DNA of 10,321 bases from an uncultured Rhodobacterales bacterium (GCA_937901055.1 CALCGO010000158.1:1-10321); one strand, 5' to 3'. Shown: positions 1 to 7,418, counted from the stretch's first letter. The notes: generated from the sequence alone by a model not told the origin. Numbers and translations: made by a program.

Positions 1-564
1 TGTGCATAAGTGGGTGATGCAGGTACATTTCCAGCATGCCCAGGGTACTGGCGAGCAGAGAGCCCTTTACGCAGCGAGTACGCATTGCGTGATAATGCCG
101 GCCTCCCCGGCATCTTTCACAGGTCTCGTTTTTGTCCTGTAGGTAGTGGCGGTACGATGTACATGAGTGCTTGTACGTGTTAACGCTTTGTACTATTGGG
201 ATCTCGTTATGGCTAAGTTCATCGATGATGGATGGTGATATGTGATTCTCAATGGCCTGTAAGTGAGCAATATCGGGATGTGTCTCGCGTACCAGCGCGC
301 CAATCTTGCGGCGGGCCTCAGTGGAATAGAACGTGCGCGCCAGGATGCGTCCAAAATTCCGCGCCTTGTAGCTTGAGGCTTGATCACGAAAATCAAGCGG
401 TTCAAGAAAAAACCGGTCATATTTTGACGGCGGATTGCGAGGATGCTGGACACTAAAAGGAATCGTTCATGGCCATGCTGTTCCAGTATGTCCGCAAGGT
501 GTTGAAAATAAATCTCGGTTCCACCGACAAGATGAAAAAATTTATGGGCAAGAATAACTTTCAT
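1..564 (-). pseudogene. GT4-family glycosyltransferase, N-terminal part, frameshifted and cut by the window edge
   Basis: The start ATG (562-564) opens MKVILAHKFFHLVGGTEIYF, the usual N-terminal strand and glycine-rich loop of GT-B glycosyltransferases. The open frame stays family-like for about 33 residues (to QHGHE) and then becomes nonsense, ending at 193. If one base is added near 466-467, the minus strand reads on without a stop to position 1. That frame gives family-like sequence: THPDIAHLQAIENHISPSII, then a cysteine cluster CERCRGG followed by RCVKGSLLAS and LGMLEMYLH. This cluster is typical of a GT4 subgroup in capsule and O-antigen loci. GAGAG lies about 9 bases before the ATG. The role inferred from family is sugar transfer from a nucleotide sugar to a lipid-linked acceptor at the inner membrane. 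The C-terminal donor-binding half is outside the window. The break may be a real mutation or a sequencing error. Confidence 0.8.
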
Positions 565-927
565 TACGGGGTGCTCTCAGACCGAAATTTGATCGAGGGT
601 GCAATATGAGTCGACGTAAAATTCTCGAATATTAGAGTGCTGTTCGACACTAGTTTTTGAATCGATTCGTTTTGTTATCACACCATTGTATGAGGTGGTA
701 TCGAAAGAGGTTGCTTCCAGCGGTAAATCAGAGCCGAACAAAGCTGTTTTTTCTGGATGGGTAAAGTGCTTGCTATTGAGGTTGGTTGAAATGAAGATGA
801 TTGGTAGTTCCTTTTGCGTGCTTATGTTTAAGGGGAGCTTGGCCTATATCGCTTTCCGCAGGATATGCGCACCTCAGTATAACAGAGAAAAATGGTTTAA
901 GGATTCGGTTTTAATCGTTAGTCCTAA
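565..927. other. Gene-poor interval of 363 bases between two minus-strand genes
   Basis: No convincing gene was found on either strand. A plus-strand reading from a TTG at 686 runs into the antisense of the sugar transferase gene, has no Shine-Dalgarno sequence and resembles no family known to me. The minus strand shows no long frame and no recognisable glycosyltransferase remnant. Small symmetric words occur: GAATCGATTC at 659-668, and GTTAG-TC-CTAAC at 917-928, which overlaps the stop of the neighbouring gene. Neither is followed by a T-run that would make a convincing terminator. The stretch is AT-rich and probably holds the leader of the frameshifted GT4 gene, but no clear promoter could be assigned. 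Confidence 0.5.
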
Positions 928-1767
928 CTATGAACTACTTACCTTTTGGTGTTTTTTTTCAGCATTGTCATTGGGTGTGAGCTCATCGTTTTCGGAGCTA
1001 TCTGAATTGACAGAATAACGAATATCTTTGTCCCATACTACCACCCGGCTTTTGCCTGTGTCAGAAGAGCGCCGGCGTAATTTTGTTGGATAGCTGAAAG
1101 GTATATGGGATAGTTGCAAAATCATTTCCTTCGCCTCATCTATGTTCATGGCAGGTTTGATACGCAGAACAATAAGCACGGTATACCACAGTATCAGGAA
1201 GTCCAATTTCCAACTGTAACTTTGTTTGGCGACATGACAATAGGTCATCTCAAGCATAAGTCTATCTCGATCAAAGAGGTCCGCTTTGCCAACAAGTTGC
1301 ACAGGGCCTGTTAATCCGGCTGGTGTCAAAAAGCGATCGGCTGCACCGGGGTATTCAATTTCGATCTCGTGTAGCACTTCTTCGGGTAGCGGGCGATTAC
1401 CGATAAGGCTCATATAGCCCTGGATGACGTGAAAGAACTGCGGAAGTTCGGTGATTCCAAAATTTTCGATAATCCTGCCAATAGGTGTGTACAGGGGGGA
1501 GTTATCTGGAACATTAAGAAAGCGCATGTTGTTTGATATTGGTACCGTATGCCGATTGTAGACCTTGTCGGCGTTACGCACCATGGTTCGATACTTGACT
1601 ACTTTACGAACATTATCACCTACGATGCGTCGGGAGACATAAAAAACAGGTCTGCCTTCGGAAGCGAAAATAGCTATAGTGCACAGAAGAAGTACAGGCA
1701 GCCATACCAGCATGCTAAGCAATGTAACGACAAGGTCAAAAATACGCTTTTTAGTTTTGTTTGACAT
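928..1767 (-). CDS. Polyprenyl-phosphate sugar-phosphate transferase (initiating enzyme, monotopic PGT family)
   Basis: This 279-residue protein is of the WcaJ-catalytic-domain/PglC type, which moves a sugar phosphate from a UDP-sugar onto undecaprenyl phosphate to start a repeat unit. What is seen, in order: basic start KKRIFD, one membrane-entering hydrophobic stretch at about 9-34, GRPVFYVSRRIVG (38-50), KYRTM (58-62), ITELPQFFHVIQGYMSLIGN (105-124) followed by RPLPEE, GLTGPVQLVGKADL (151-164) and a final hydrophobic segment at about 186-202. Family members usually read DELPQ, with the Asp acting as nucleophile. Here that position is Thr106, followed by Glu107. Residues 220-279 form a polar, serine- and charge-rich tail beyond the usual ~200-residue core. 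The start has no good Shine-Dalgarno sequence, but an in-frame stop lies eight codons upstream and no better start exists. The sugar specificity cannot be read. Confidence 0.9.
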   Translation of the reverse strand: MSNKTKKRIFDLVVTLLSMLVWLPVLLLCTIAIFASEGRPVFYVSRRIVGDNVRKVVKYRTMVRNADKVYNRHTVPISNNMRFLNVPDNSPLYTPIGRIIENFGITELPQFFHVIQGYMSLIGNRPLPEEVLHEIEIEYPGAADRFLTPAGLTGPVQLVGKADLFDRDRLMLEMTYCHVAKQSYSWKLDFLILWYTVLIVLRIKPAMNIDEAKEMILQLSHIPFSYPTKLRRRSSDTGKSRVVVWDKDIRYSVNSDSSENDELTPNDNAEKKHQKVSSS

Positions 1768-1946
1768 AAACGAGGAAATGAGGGGTTCTTCTCAAACTGT
1801 TCAGCACGATAATGAAAAAATTAAACTTTGACTGTGGCTTTATAAAACCTGAAAGTGAAATGGTATGATACATGTTAATTTGAGTATGAAGAAGGCATCG
1901 TGTCAAGAAAATGAGGAGCCTCGAGGTTTCTAGCTGATACATATTG

Positions 1947-3050
1947 TTATTTTGCCGTCTTAGCTGTCATTAGTTCCGAAAAATAGTTCAGGTGCTTTCT
2001 TGCGAGATCTTCCCAACGATGCTCATTTTCGATGACGGTATAGTTGGCCGCCGTTATCAGCTCGCGATCGGTGTCACTATAGTTCTGGATGATCTGACTC
2101 ACATCTGAGATGTCAGAAAAGTACTTGGCGTTGTCACCCAGAACGGTTTGATTGAAAGGGTTGTTGTGAGCGGCGATATATGCCCCTGAAGCCATGGCTT
2201 CAATTAGTGAAGGATTGGTACCGCCCACCGAATGACCATGAAAATAGAGACGTGCAAATCCACGTAGGTGAGACAGGTTTTTGTAATTGTATATGCCCCC
2301 CAAAAAACGAATCCGCGGTTGCCCTGTATACTTGCGTTGTAGTTGGATGGCATGCGGCGTTGTTGTATTGCCAATGACTATAAAGTCCATCTCAGAGCCA
2401 GACTGCAAATAGCCGTCGAGTATTATTTCGATGTTGTTCTCGGGTTCCAGCCGCGCAATTAGACAATAGTATTTCCGTTCTGAGAGCTGATACTGCTGGA
2501 GTAATTGAGGTTCTCCTAGTTTAACAATTTCTGCTCCGTACGAAATATAACGAGAATAAACACCATACATCTGCTGCAAGTGGTCGCGAATCGCAAGGTT
2601 ATCTGCAATCAAACCATCACTTCGACGTGCAGCTGTGGTTTCGCAGTATTTCGCAAACATTTGCAGAACCCGGTTCCATTTAGATCTTTTCCATTCAAGG
2701 CCGTCCATATTGGTGACGAGGATATATCGTGAGGACTTGAGAAAGAAGAATGCTGCGGCTGGTACATAACCGAGCTGCAGAATAATATCGTAGTTTTTGC
2801 TACGGACGTCGAGCATACACAGCATGTCGTAAAGGAAAGTGCCGGCTATCTTAAACAGATGCTCGTGGCAGAAAATACGTCGGATGGAGACAGCGCCATA
2901 ATTTGGTTTGTCGTAGGGATGGTCATCAGGACTATATACGACAACTTCATGGCCCATATTGCAGAAGTACTTTGACAATAGCTCGGCGTTTTGCTCCGCT
3001 CCGCCATAGTTATTTGGGATACCTCTTGTTCCAAGAATTGCGATTTTCAT
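1947..3050 (-). CDS. GT4 glycosyltransferase, WchF/DUF1972-like (possible rhamnosyltransferase)
   Basis: The 367-residue protein begins MKIAILGTRGIPNNYGGAEQ, the signature of the DUF1972-type N-terminal domain found in WchF/Cps2T-like enzymes. The C-terminal Rossmann half has RLEPENN (200-206) and HSVGGTNPSLIEAMASGA (273-290), with Glu284 matching the second Glu of the GT4 EX7E element. Characterised relatives add rhamnose to the first sugar on the lipid carrier at the cytoplasmic face. A second-step role next to the initiating transferase fits but is inference. In-frame upstream starts at 3083 (TTG) and 3062 (ATG) are possible. The ATG at 3050 was chosen because GGAG sits just ahead of it and the conserved domain begins exactly there. 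The gene lies 234 bases downstream of the flippase and 179 bases upstream of the sugar-phosphate transferase on the same strand. Confidence 0.88.
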   Translation of the reverse strand: MKIAILGTRGIPNNYGGAEQNAELLSKYFCNMGHEVVVYSPDDHPYDKPNYGAVSIRRIFCHEHLFKIAGTFLYDMLCMLDVRSKNYDIILQLGYVPAAAFFFLKSSRYILVTNMDGLEWKRSKWNRVLQMFAKYCETTAARRSDGLIADNLAIRDHLQQMYGVYSRYISYGAEIVKLGEPQLLQQYQLSERKYYCLIARLEPENNIEIILDGYLQSGSEMDFIVIGNTTTPHAIQLQRKYTGQPRIRFLGGIYNYKNLSHLRGFARLYFHGHSVGGTNPSLIEAMASGAYIAAHNNPFNQTVLGDNAKYFSDISDVSQIIQNYSDTDRELITAANYTVIENEHRWEDLARKHLNYFSELMTAKTAK

Positions 3051-3054
3051 CTTT

Positions 3055-3058
3055 CTCC
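3055..3058 (-). promoter_or_regulatory. Ribosome binding site selecting the start at 3050
   Basis: On the minus strand GTGGAGAAAG immediately precedes the ATG at 3048-3050, with GGAG four bases away. The alternative TTG start at 3083 has no purine-rich sequence before it, and the ATG at 3062 has only a weak GGAAAA. The site favours a protein that begins directly at the conserved MKIAILG. Confidence 0.55.
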
Positions 3059-3284
3059 ACATTTTTCCATAAAAAAACTTCAAGGAAATCCAGACCGTGT
3101 TGGCAGAGTCAAATTATCTAAACTCAAACGGTATTTCAGGCACGGGCGAGTAATAATACCGTGTTTGTTCCATTACTGAAATATGTTCCGGCATATGAAT
3201 TGAATATTCTGTGCAGTTCAAGCTATTAGGGTCGTCGAGTGTGTAAGAAATGGATTGTCTATGTTGGCCAATTGATTCGAGGTA

Positions 3285-4694
3285 TCATTTTTGCTTCCAG
3301 TTAGCCAAGTATTCAAACGGAAGCAGGCGAAAGAGTAGTATTGCAAATAAGTAAAGCACTCCGGATATAGATACCCGGCTGGCAAGGCTGTCGTCAAGAC
3401 TTAATTGTAGGTAAAGGTAAGGGATGAGGGCCGCAATAATAATTCGAGACCATTTGTGTGTGTCGAACACATTGCCGACACTTTTTCGGACATAAACCAA
3501 TGATATGAGCAACATGAATACGGTACTGATGACACTGGACCAGGCGGCTCCGAGCAATCCGTAGCGGGGAATAAGGTAGAGGTTTGCTGCGATGTTTAGT
3601 ACCGCGGCGATTGTTGCACTCCAAGACGCATGCCGGATATTATCAGCAGAAAGATTGATAGCAGAACCGACATAGATCAGCGTTAGCACGATAAACAGCC
3701 ATCCAAATATAGGAAGTAATTTCGCTGATTCACTGAAGGCTTCACCATAGATGAATTCCACTAGCGGCGATGCCACGAACGATAGTAGCAGTGGTACTGG
3801 CAGCGTGCAGATAATGGTCAGTTCGAAAACACGCGCTGCGGTCATACGCATCTCTTTTGGATTCGTACCGAATTTACTTGTAAGTACAGGGACCAATGGG
3901 ACTGCAACTGTTGCAGCAACGACTGTGCCGAGATCGAGCAGCCGGTATGCGGCATTGTAGATACCAACTTCGTGTGTTGTACGTAAGTAACTAAGCATGA
4001 AAATATCGGCTCGGGTCGAGATGGCACTAAAAATAGACCAGACACCCATGGGTGCGGCCATTACTATGATTTTACGTAGCGTTTGTGTGTGGATATGAAA
4101 GTGCGGTAGAACAAGCTTCAGTACCAATAACAGGGTCAGTAGGAAATAAGCGAATTGCACGGCCACGAAACCATACATGTAGCCTTCCAGTTCCACCTTG
4201 ATTATCAGCAACAGAATCAATGCAACGCTAATCTGTGCGATACCGAGAAAAATGGACGTGTATACGGAGTAAAGTGGTCTTTCGTAAATCTGGTAAACCG
4301 TCTCAAATACTCTGGCACCTATAAAAGGTATGGCAATGCTGCTGATCAGCAACAGGCCTATCATGTCCGGCCTGACCATGATGGCAACTGGTATTGCCAC
4401 AAGGATGGCGATGCAGGCTAGGACGGCTCGAAGTATGAGATAGTTTCCGAAGTAGGTTTTAGGGTCCCGATTTTTTTCCTCGGCAAGGCCTTTGGCCAGT
4501 GCACCAGTGGTACCCAGCTCGGCAATGACAGCGGCAAGCATCACGAAAGCCATCAGGAAAGCAAGCTGACCAAATGCATCCGTACCGAGTACGCGTGCGA
4601 AAAGTACGATCGCAGCGAAAGAGGCACCCATGGACACTGCACGGCTGATACCTTGAGCGATAACGTTGAAAAAATACTCTCGGGCCGATGTCAT
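3285..4694 (-). CDS. wzx: Wzx-type lipid-linked oligosaccharide flippase (MOP superfamily)
   Basis: This is a 469-residue, almost wholly hydrophobic protein with about 12-14 membrane-spanning stretches, the usual size and shape of Wzx/RfbX flippases. Family-like features seen are LFARVLGTDAFGQLAF (31-46), ELGTTGALAKGL (59-70), STRADIFMLSYL (226-237) followed by EVGIYNAAYRL (242-252), and FIYGEAFSESAKLL (314-327). Such proteins move undecaprenyl-diphosphate-linked repeat units from the cytoplasmic to the periplasmic face of the inner membrane. The start ATG at 4694 has a strong AAGGAGA (4704-4710) about nine bases upstream. It is the first gene of the left arm, so the promoter should lie in 4695-4950. 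Substrate specificity in this family is not predictable from sequence. A second flippase-like gene lies at 8529-10007 and shares overall architecture but little visible local identity. Confidence 0.92.
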   Translation of the reverse strand: MTSAREYFFNVIAQGISRAVSMGASFAAIVLFARVLGTDAFGQLAFLMAFVMLAAVIAELGTTGALAKGLAEEKNRDPKTYFGNYLILRAVLACIAILVAIPVAIMVRPDMIGLLLISSIAIPFIGARVFETVYQIYERPLYSVYTSIFLGIAQISVALILLLIIKVELEGYMYGFVAVQFAYFLLTLLLVLKLVLPHFHIHTQTLRKIIVMAAPMGVWSIFSAISTRADIFMLSYLRTTHEVGIYNAAYRLLDLGTVVAATVAVPLVPVLTSKFGTNPKEMRMTAARVFELTIICTLPVPLLLSFVASPLVEFIYGEAFSESAKLLPIFGWLFIVLTLIYVGSAINLSADNIRHASWSATIAAVLNIAANLYLIPRYGLLGAAWSSVISTVFMLLISLVYVRKSVGNVFDTHKWSRIIIAALIPYLYLQLSLDDSLASRVSISGVLYLFAILLFRLLPFEYLANWKQK

Positions 4695-4857
4695 TACCCG
4701 CTGTCTCCTTTGGAAAGTGAACCTGGTTGGCGGCTGTTGCCCGAATTAGAAGTTTGATTGGTAACTATAGTGGTTGACGATGAAGTATATCGTGATTCAA
4801 CCCATACATCGACCCTGCACGATGCTAGTGCGGCTCGAATCAAGTATGCCAGGGCAT

Positions 4858-4874
4858 GTCATGTCTGGCGTGAC
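4858..4874. promoter_or_regulatory. Imperfect palindrome upstream of the right-arm promoter (possible operator)
   Basis: GTCATGTCTGGCGTGAC has matching outer arms GTCA/TGAC and inner G-C pairs around a central T, with two weak positions. It ends five bases before the candidate -35 box, a usual place for an activator site. CATGTC is also directly repeated at 4855-4865. No known regulator consensus is claimed. Confidence 0.25.
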
Positions 4875-4879
4875 TGTTG

Positions 4880-4909
4880 TTGCTAATCTGATTTATCTGC
4901 GGCTATTAT
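4880..4909 (+). promoter_or_regulatory. Candidate sigma70-type promoter for the right arm
   Basis: TTGCTA (4880-4885) as -35 and TATTAT (4904-4909) as -10 are separated by 18 bases. They match four and five of the six consensus positions. Transcription would start at about 4916-4918, leaving a short leader with the Shine-Dalgarno GAGGAG (4937-4942) ahead of the ATG at 4951. Confidence 0.4.
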
Positions 4910-4950
4910 AGAAACTAAAGGGGCAAAATAACTTCAGAGGAGAGTTATCG

Positions 4951-5835
4951 ATGAAAGAGCCAGCGATGTGCGCGAGTATTGTCGAGGCAATGCAGCAGAA
5001 TGGTGCCTATGAGGAAGTAATGGATGCAGGCCCGGAGCTTGGTCGGATGAAAACGTTCGTGCAAATGATGAGTAAGCCGTGCGAAATTTCAGGGCAACGG
5101 CAGCGCCCCGGCATGCCTCTGTTTCCAGGGCTTTCGGCTGAACCGTTTCGTGATCCTGCTGTCTATCCCGCTGTCGCTCTCTTGGAATCGGGGTTCGACA
5201 GTATTGCCAACGAAGCCCGTCAACTGGTACTGGATGATTTCCTGACGTATTTTCCACGCGGTACACCGAACTCCGAAGCAGTGGCAACTGCTGACCCTGG
5301 AAAGTGGAAAATGTTCCTGTTCAGTCACATGGGGAGCTGGGTCAAACCATCGATTGAAAAATGCCCGAAGACTTACGATGCCATCCGTCAGTTGCCTGAT
5401 TTTTGCGGGGATTACCCCTGGTGTGATGCTCTATTTTCGCTACACCTGCCGGGAACACACTTACCGCCACATTGCAGCATGGATAACCTTCGGATAAGAA
5501 TTCACCTGGGCATTGATATCCCCGGAGGTTGTACCATACGCGTCGATGAAGAGGTCAGGCGATGGCAGAGCGGACAGTGCTTAGTATTCGATGAATCTTT
5601 TGAGCATGAGACTCGGAATGAGACGGATGCTAACCGGACGGTGCTGATCGTCGATGTCTGGCATCCTGACTTGACTGATGATGAACGTGCGGCGCTGCTT
5701 CGCATGTTCAATGATGTAGACGTCAAGAAGGTATTTTTCATGAAACGGCTGAAAAATATCAATGCCGACCCTGTGCTGATCAGGGAACTGGAACTACAGT
5801 CGATGGTGTCTGACGGCGCGTTCAGACGAAGCTGA
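4951..5835 (+). CDS. Aspartyl/asparaginyl beta-hydroxylase-family oxygenase (Fe(II)/2-oxoglutarate type)
   Basis: The C-terminal two thirds of this 294-residue protein matches the AspH/LpxO-type fold: HLPGTHLPPHCSMDN (165-179), LRIRIHLGIDIP (180-191), WQSGQCLVFDESFEHE (205-220) and NRTVLIVDVWHPDL (228-241). By comparison with mammalian AspH, His174 and His219 would bind iron, and Arg183 and Arg229 (ten residues after His219) would hold the co-substrate. As in AspH, the usual acidic ligand two residues after the first His is missing: it is Ser176 here, with Asp178 close by. The first ~65 residues are not recognised. No signal peptide is seen, so it probably acts in the cytoplasm. GAGGAG lies eight bases before the ATG. 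Bacterial relatives hydroxylate lipid A acyl chains, peptides or small molecules. The substrate here is unknown, but its place at the head of a glycan operon suggests a tailoring step. Confidence 0.88.
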   Translation: MKEPAMCASIVEAMQQNGAYEEVMDAGPELGRMKTFVQMMSKPCEISGQRQRPGMPLFPGLSAEPFRDPAVYPAVALLESGFDSIANEARQLVLDDFLTYFPRGTPNSEAVATADPGKWKMFLFSHMGSWVKPSIEKCPKTYDAIRQLPDFCGDYPWCDALFSLHLPGTHLPPHCSMDNLRIRIHLGIDIPGGCTIRVDEEVRRWQSGQCLVFDESFEHETRNETDANRTVLIVDVWHPDLTDDERAALLRMFNDVDVKKVFFMKRLKNINADPVLIRELELQSMVSDGAFRRS

Positions 5836-5864
5836 TCCGTGGTCTTTTCGGTATCAATTCTTCA

Positions 5865-5870
5865 GGGGGA
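5865..5870 (+). promoter_or_regulatory. Ribosome binding site supporting a TTG start
   Basis: GGGGGA sits nine bases before the TTG at 5880-5882 and is part of a longer purine tract (5864-5873). This supports starting the radical SAM gene at TTG rather than at the next in-frame ATG, 17 codons later, which has no comparable site. Confidence 0.5.
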
Positions 5871-5879
5871 GGGCGAGAT

Positions 5880-7418
5880 TTGTTCACGACATTAGAAAAA
5901 TTTATATGGTGGAGACGTTTTCGTCCGGAAATGCTGCTGCGGTGGAAATCATTTCATTCATTGTGTTATGCGCCTGACGTGTCACTGTTTTTTGATCCGA
6001 GAGGTTACGTGCGCAGCTGCTGTCAGTCGGTTACGCATAGCCTTGGAAATGTTCAGAACCAGAGCTTGATGGATATATGGCAGGGAGAAAAAATCACCTA
6101 TTTCAGGAAGGCGCTAAGAGATAATCGATTGCCTGACGGCTGCGCAACCTGTAAATGGGAGATAGAGAATAAAAATTTTGCGCAGAGTTTTTCCCGGGTC
6201 TATGACACGCACAGGGTAACAAAAAGCACCACTGAGTGGCCGAAAACCATGTGGTTCATGCTGGCGAATTCATGTAACCTTGAATGCGTGCATTGCTACG
6301 GCGAAATTTCCTCGTCCATACGCAAGAACAGAGACGGTTTGAAACCGCTCGAGAGAGTTTATGGCGACGATTTTTTTGACCAACTAAAAGACTTTCTGCC
6401 TCACTTGGAAATGGCCGTATTCCTTGGCGGTGAGACGTTCCTGTGTAGTGAGAATTTTCGAATATGGGAGATTATCATTGAACAGAAGTTGGATACGGAG
6501 TGTGTAATCGTCACCAACGGCACACTGTTCAACAAAAAGATACAGGACATTGTAGAAAACTTGTCCTGCTATATTTCGATATCACTAGATGGCGCTACAA
6601 AGGAAACCATTGAAAGCGTCAGGCAGAATGGTAAGTATAAAAACATGATGGAGAACATTGCTCGTTTCTCCGCAATTGCTGCGACCAAAAACAGGAAAGT
6701 GGAACTCAGTTTCTGTATCATGCCTAACAACTATCACGAGTTCCCGGATTTTTTGCTATTGGCCGACAGGCTCAACTGCAGTGCCAGCGTAAACACAGTC
6801 TATCATCCGTCGGAACACAGTCTCAGCGCTTTGGATGAAGACAGGTTGCGTGATGTTCATCAGAATTGGATGCGACGCGACGGAGAAATGCGTGATAGCC
6901 TGTGTAGCAACAAGGGTATTTGGTTAAGTGAAATGTCTCGGTTGGATAATTGGTTGAAGAGACCTGCCTCATTGCCAGAACCAATGTACCTGTCACCAAT
7001 TGGAATTCGTTTCGCTAAACAGGTGAAGCAGCAGAGTGCCTTTGGTGATGAAGATACTGATGTTGGGAAAATGAGTTATGATAAGGCAAAAGCTGCGATT
7101 CATGAATGGTCAGGGCAGTCGTCGATTCACGAGTTGTCTCTTGATGCCTACGACACGATCACCTGCCTCGCTGCTGAATTCTGTGGACTGCCTGCACATC
7201 AGGTCAACCTTCGCAGGCTGTCGGAGCTGCTAATGAGTCTGCGTGAAAAATACGGCGCGGATGTGGAAGTACTATCTGACAGTTATGACGGACGCAGCCT
7301 GGACAGGACGGTTCGCTTCACCGACCTTGAGAATCAATCGACCGAACTCCGCTGGATTGCATTGCAAGATATGAACGTCGAGAAACCCAGGTATACGCTT
7401 TTGGCGTCCACACGGTAG
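5880..7418 (+). CDS. Radical SAM protein with N-terminal SPASM-like cysteine cluster
   Basis: This 512-residue protein carries the radical SAM iron-sulfur motif CNLECVHC at 132-139 (CX3CX2C). It also has the SAM-contacting FLGGE (181-185), VTNGT (211-215) and ISLDGAT (234-240), the expected order of a radical SAM barrel. Before the barrel, residues 29-91 hold Cys29, Cys47, Cys48, Cys88 and Cys91 in a layout like a SPASM auxiliary-cluster domain (YVRSCCQ, LMDIW, GCATCKWE). SPASM domains usually follow the barrel. Residues ~370-512 form a C-terminal region I do not recognise. Family chemistry includes peptide modification and alcohol dehydrogenation on sugars. The glycan context makes a sugar or aminoacyl substrate possible, but no RiPP precursor gene is visible nearby. 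The start is TTG with a strong purine-rich site. The gene lies 44 bases after the hydroxylase, so the two are probably co-transcribed. Confidence 0.87.
   Translation: MFTTLEKFIWWRRFRPEMLLRWKSFHSLCYAPDVSLFFDPRGYVRSCCQSVTHSLGNVQNQSLMDIWQGEKITYFRKALRDNRLPDGCATCKWEIENKNFAQSFSRVYDTHRVTKSTTEWPKTMWFMLANSCNLECVHCYGEISSSIRKNRDGLKPLERVYGDDFFDQLKDFLPHLEMAVFLGGETFLCSENFRIWEIIIEQKLDTECVIVTNGTLFNKKIQDIVENLSCYISISLDGATKETIESVRQNGKYKNMMENIARFSAIAATKNRKVELSFCIMPNNYHEFPDFLLLADRLNCSASVNTVYHPSEHSLSALDEDRLRDVHQNWMRRDGEMRDSLCSNKGIWLSEMSRLDNWLKRPASLPEPMYLSPIGIRFAKQVKQQSAFGDEDTDVGKMSYDKAKAAIHEWSGQSSIHELSLDAYDTITCLAAEFCGLPAHQVNLRRLSELLMSLREKYGADVEVLSDSYDGRSLDRTVRFTDLENQSTELRWIALQDMNVEKPRYTLLASTR

Larger units (their letters stand above)
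4695..4950. promoter_or_regulatory. Divergent intergenic region controlling both arms
   Basis: These 256 bases separate the divergent starts at 4694 (minus) and 4951 (plus), so promoters for both arms are expected here. A plausible plus-strand promoter lies at 4880-4909. On the minus strand, TATACT (4784-4789) resembles a -10 box but has no convincing -35 partner. The segment 4848-4874 holds overlapping symmetric elements: GCCAG-N12-CTGGC and the imperfect palindrome GTCATGTCTGGCGTGAC. No JUMPstart/ops element was recognised. Confidence 0.6.

Noticed and set aside
232..456. Plus-strand frame opposite the GT4 gene
   Set aside because: It is antisense to family-like coding sequence on the minus strand and has no recognisable product.
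659..668. Perfect palindrome GAATCGATTC
   Set aside because: Ten bases are expected by chance at some rate in such a window, the arms do not extend, and no promoter lies beside it.
917..928. GTTAG-TC-CTAAC as a possible terminator of the sugar transferase gene
   Set aside because: The two-base loop is too tight, the stem is AT-rich and no T-run follows on the minus strand.
686..1018. 110-codon plus-strand frame across the gap and the end of the sugar transferase gene
   Set aside because: It starts with TTG without a ribosome site, is antisense to a well-supported gene for its last third, and its protein resembles nothing I know.
5836..5879. Small RiPP precursor gene beside the radical SAM gene
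   Set aside because: The gaps on either side (44 and 95 bases) hold no small frame with a ribosome site and a leader/core-like sequence.
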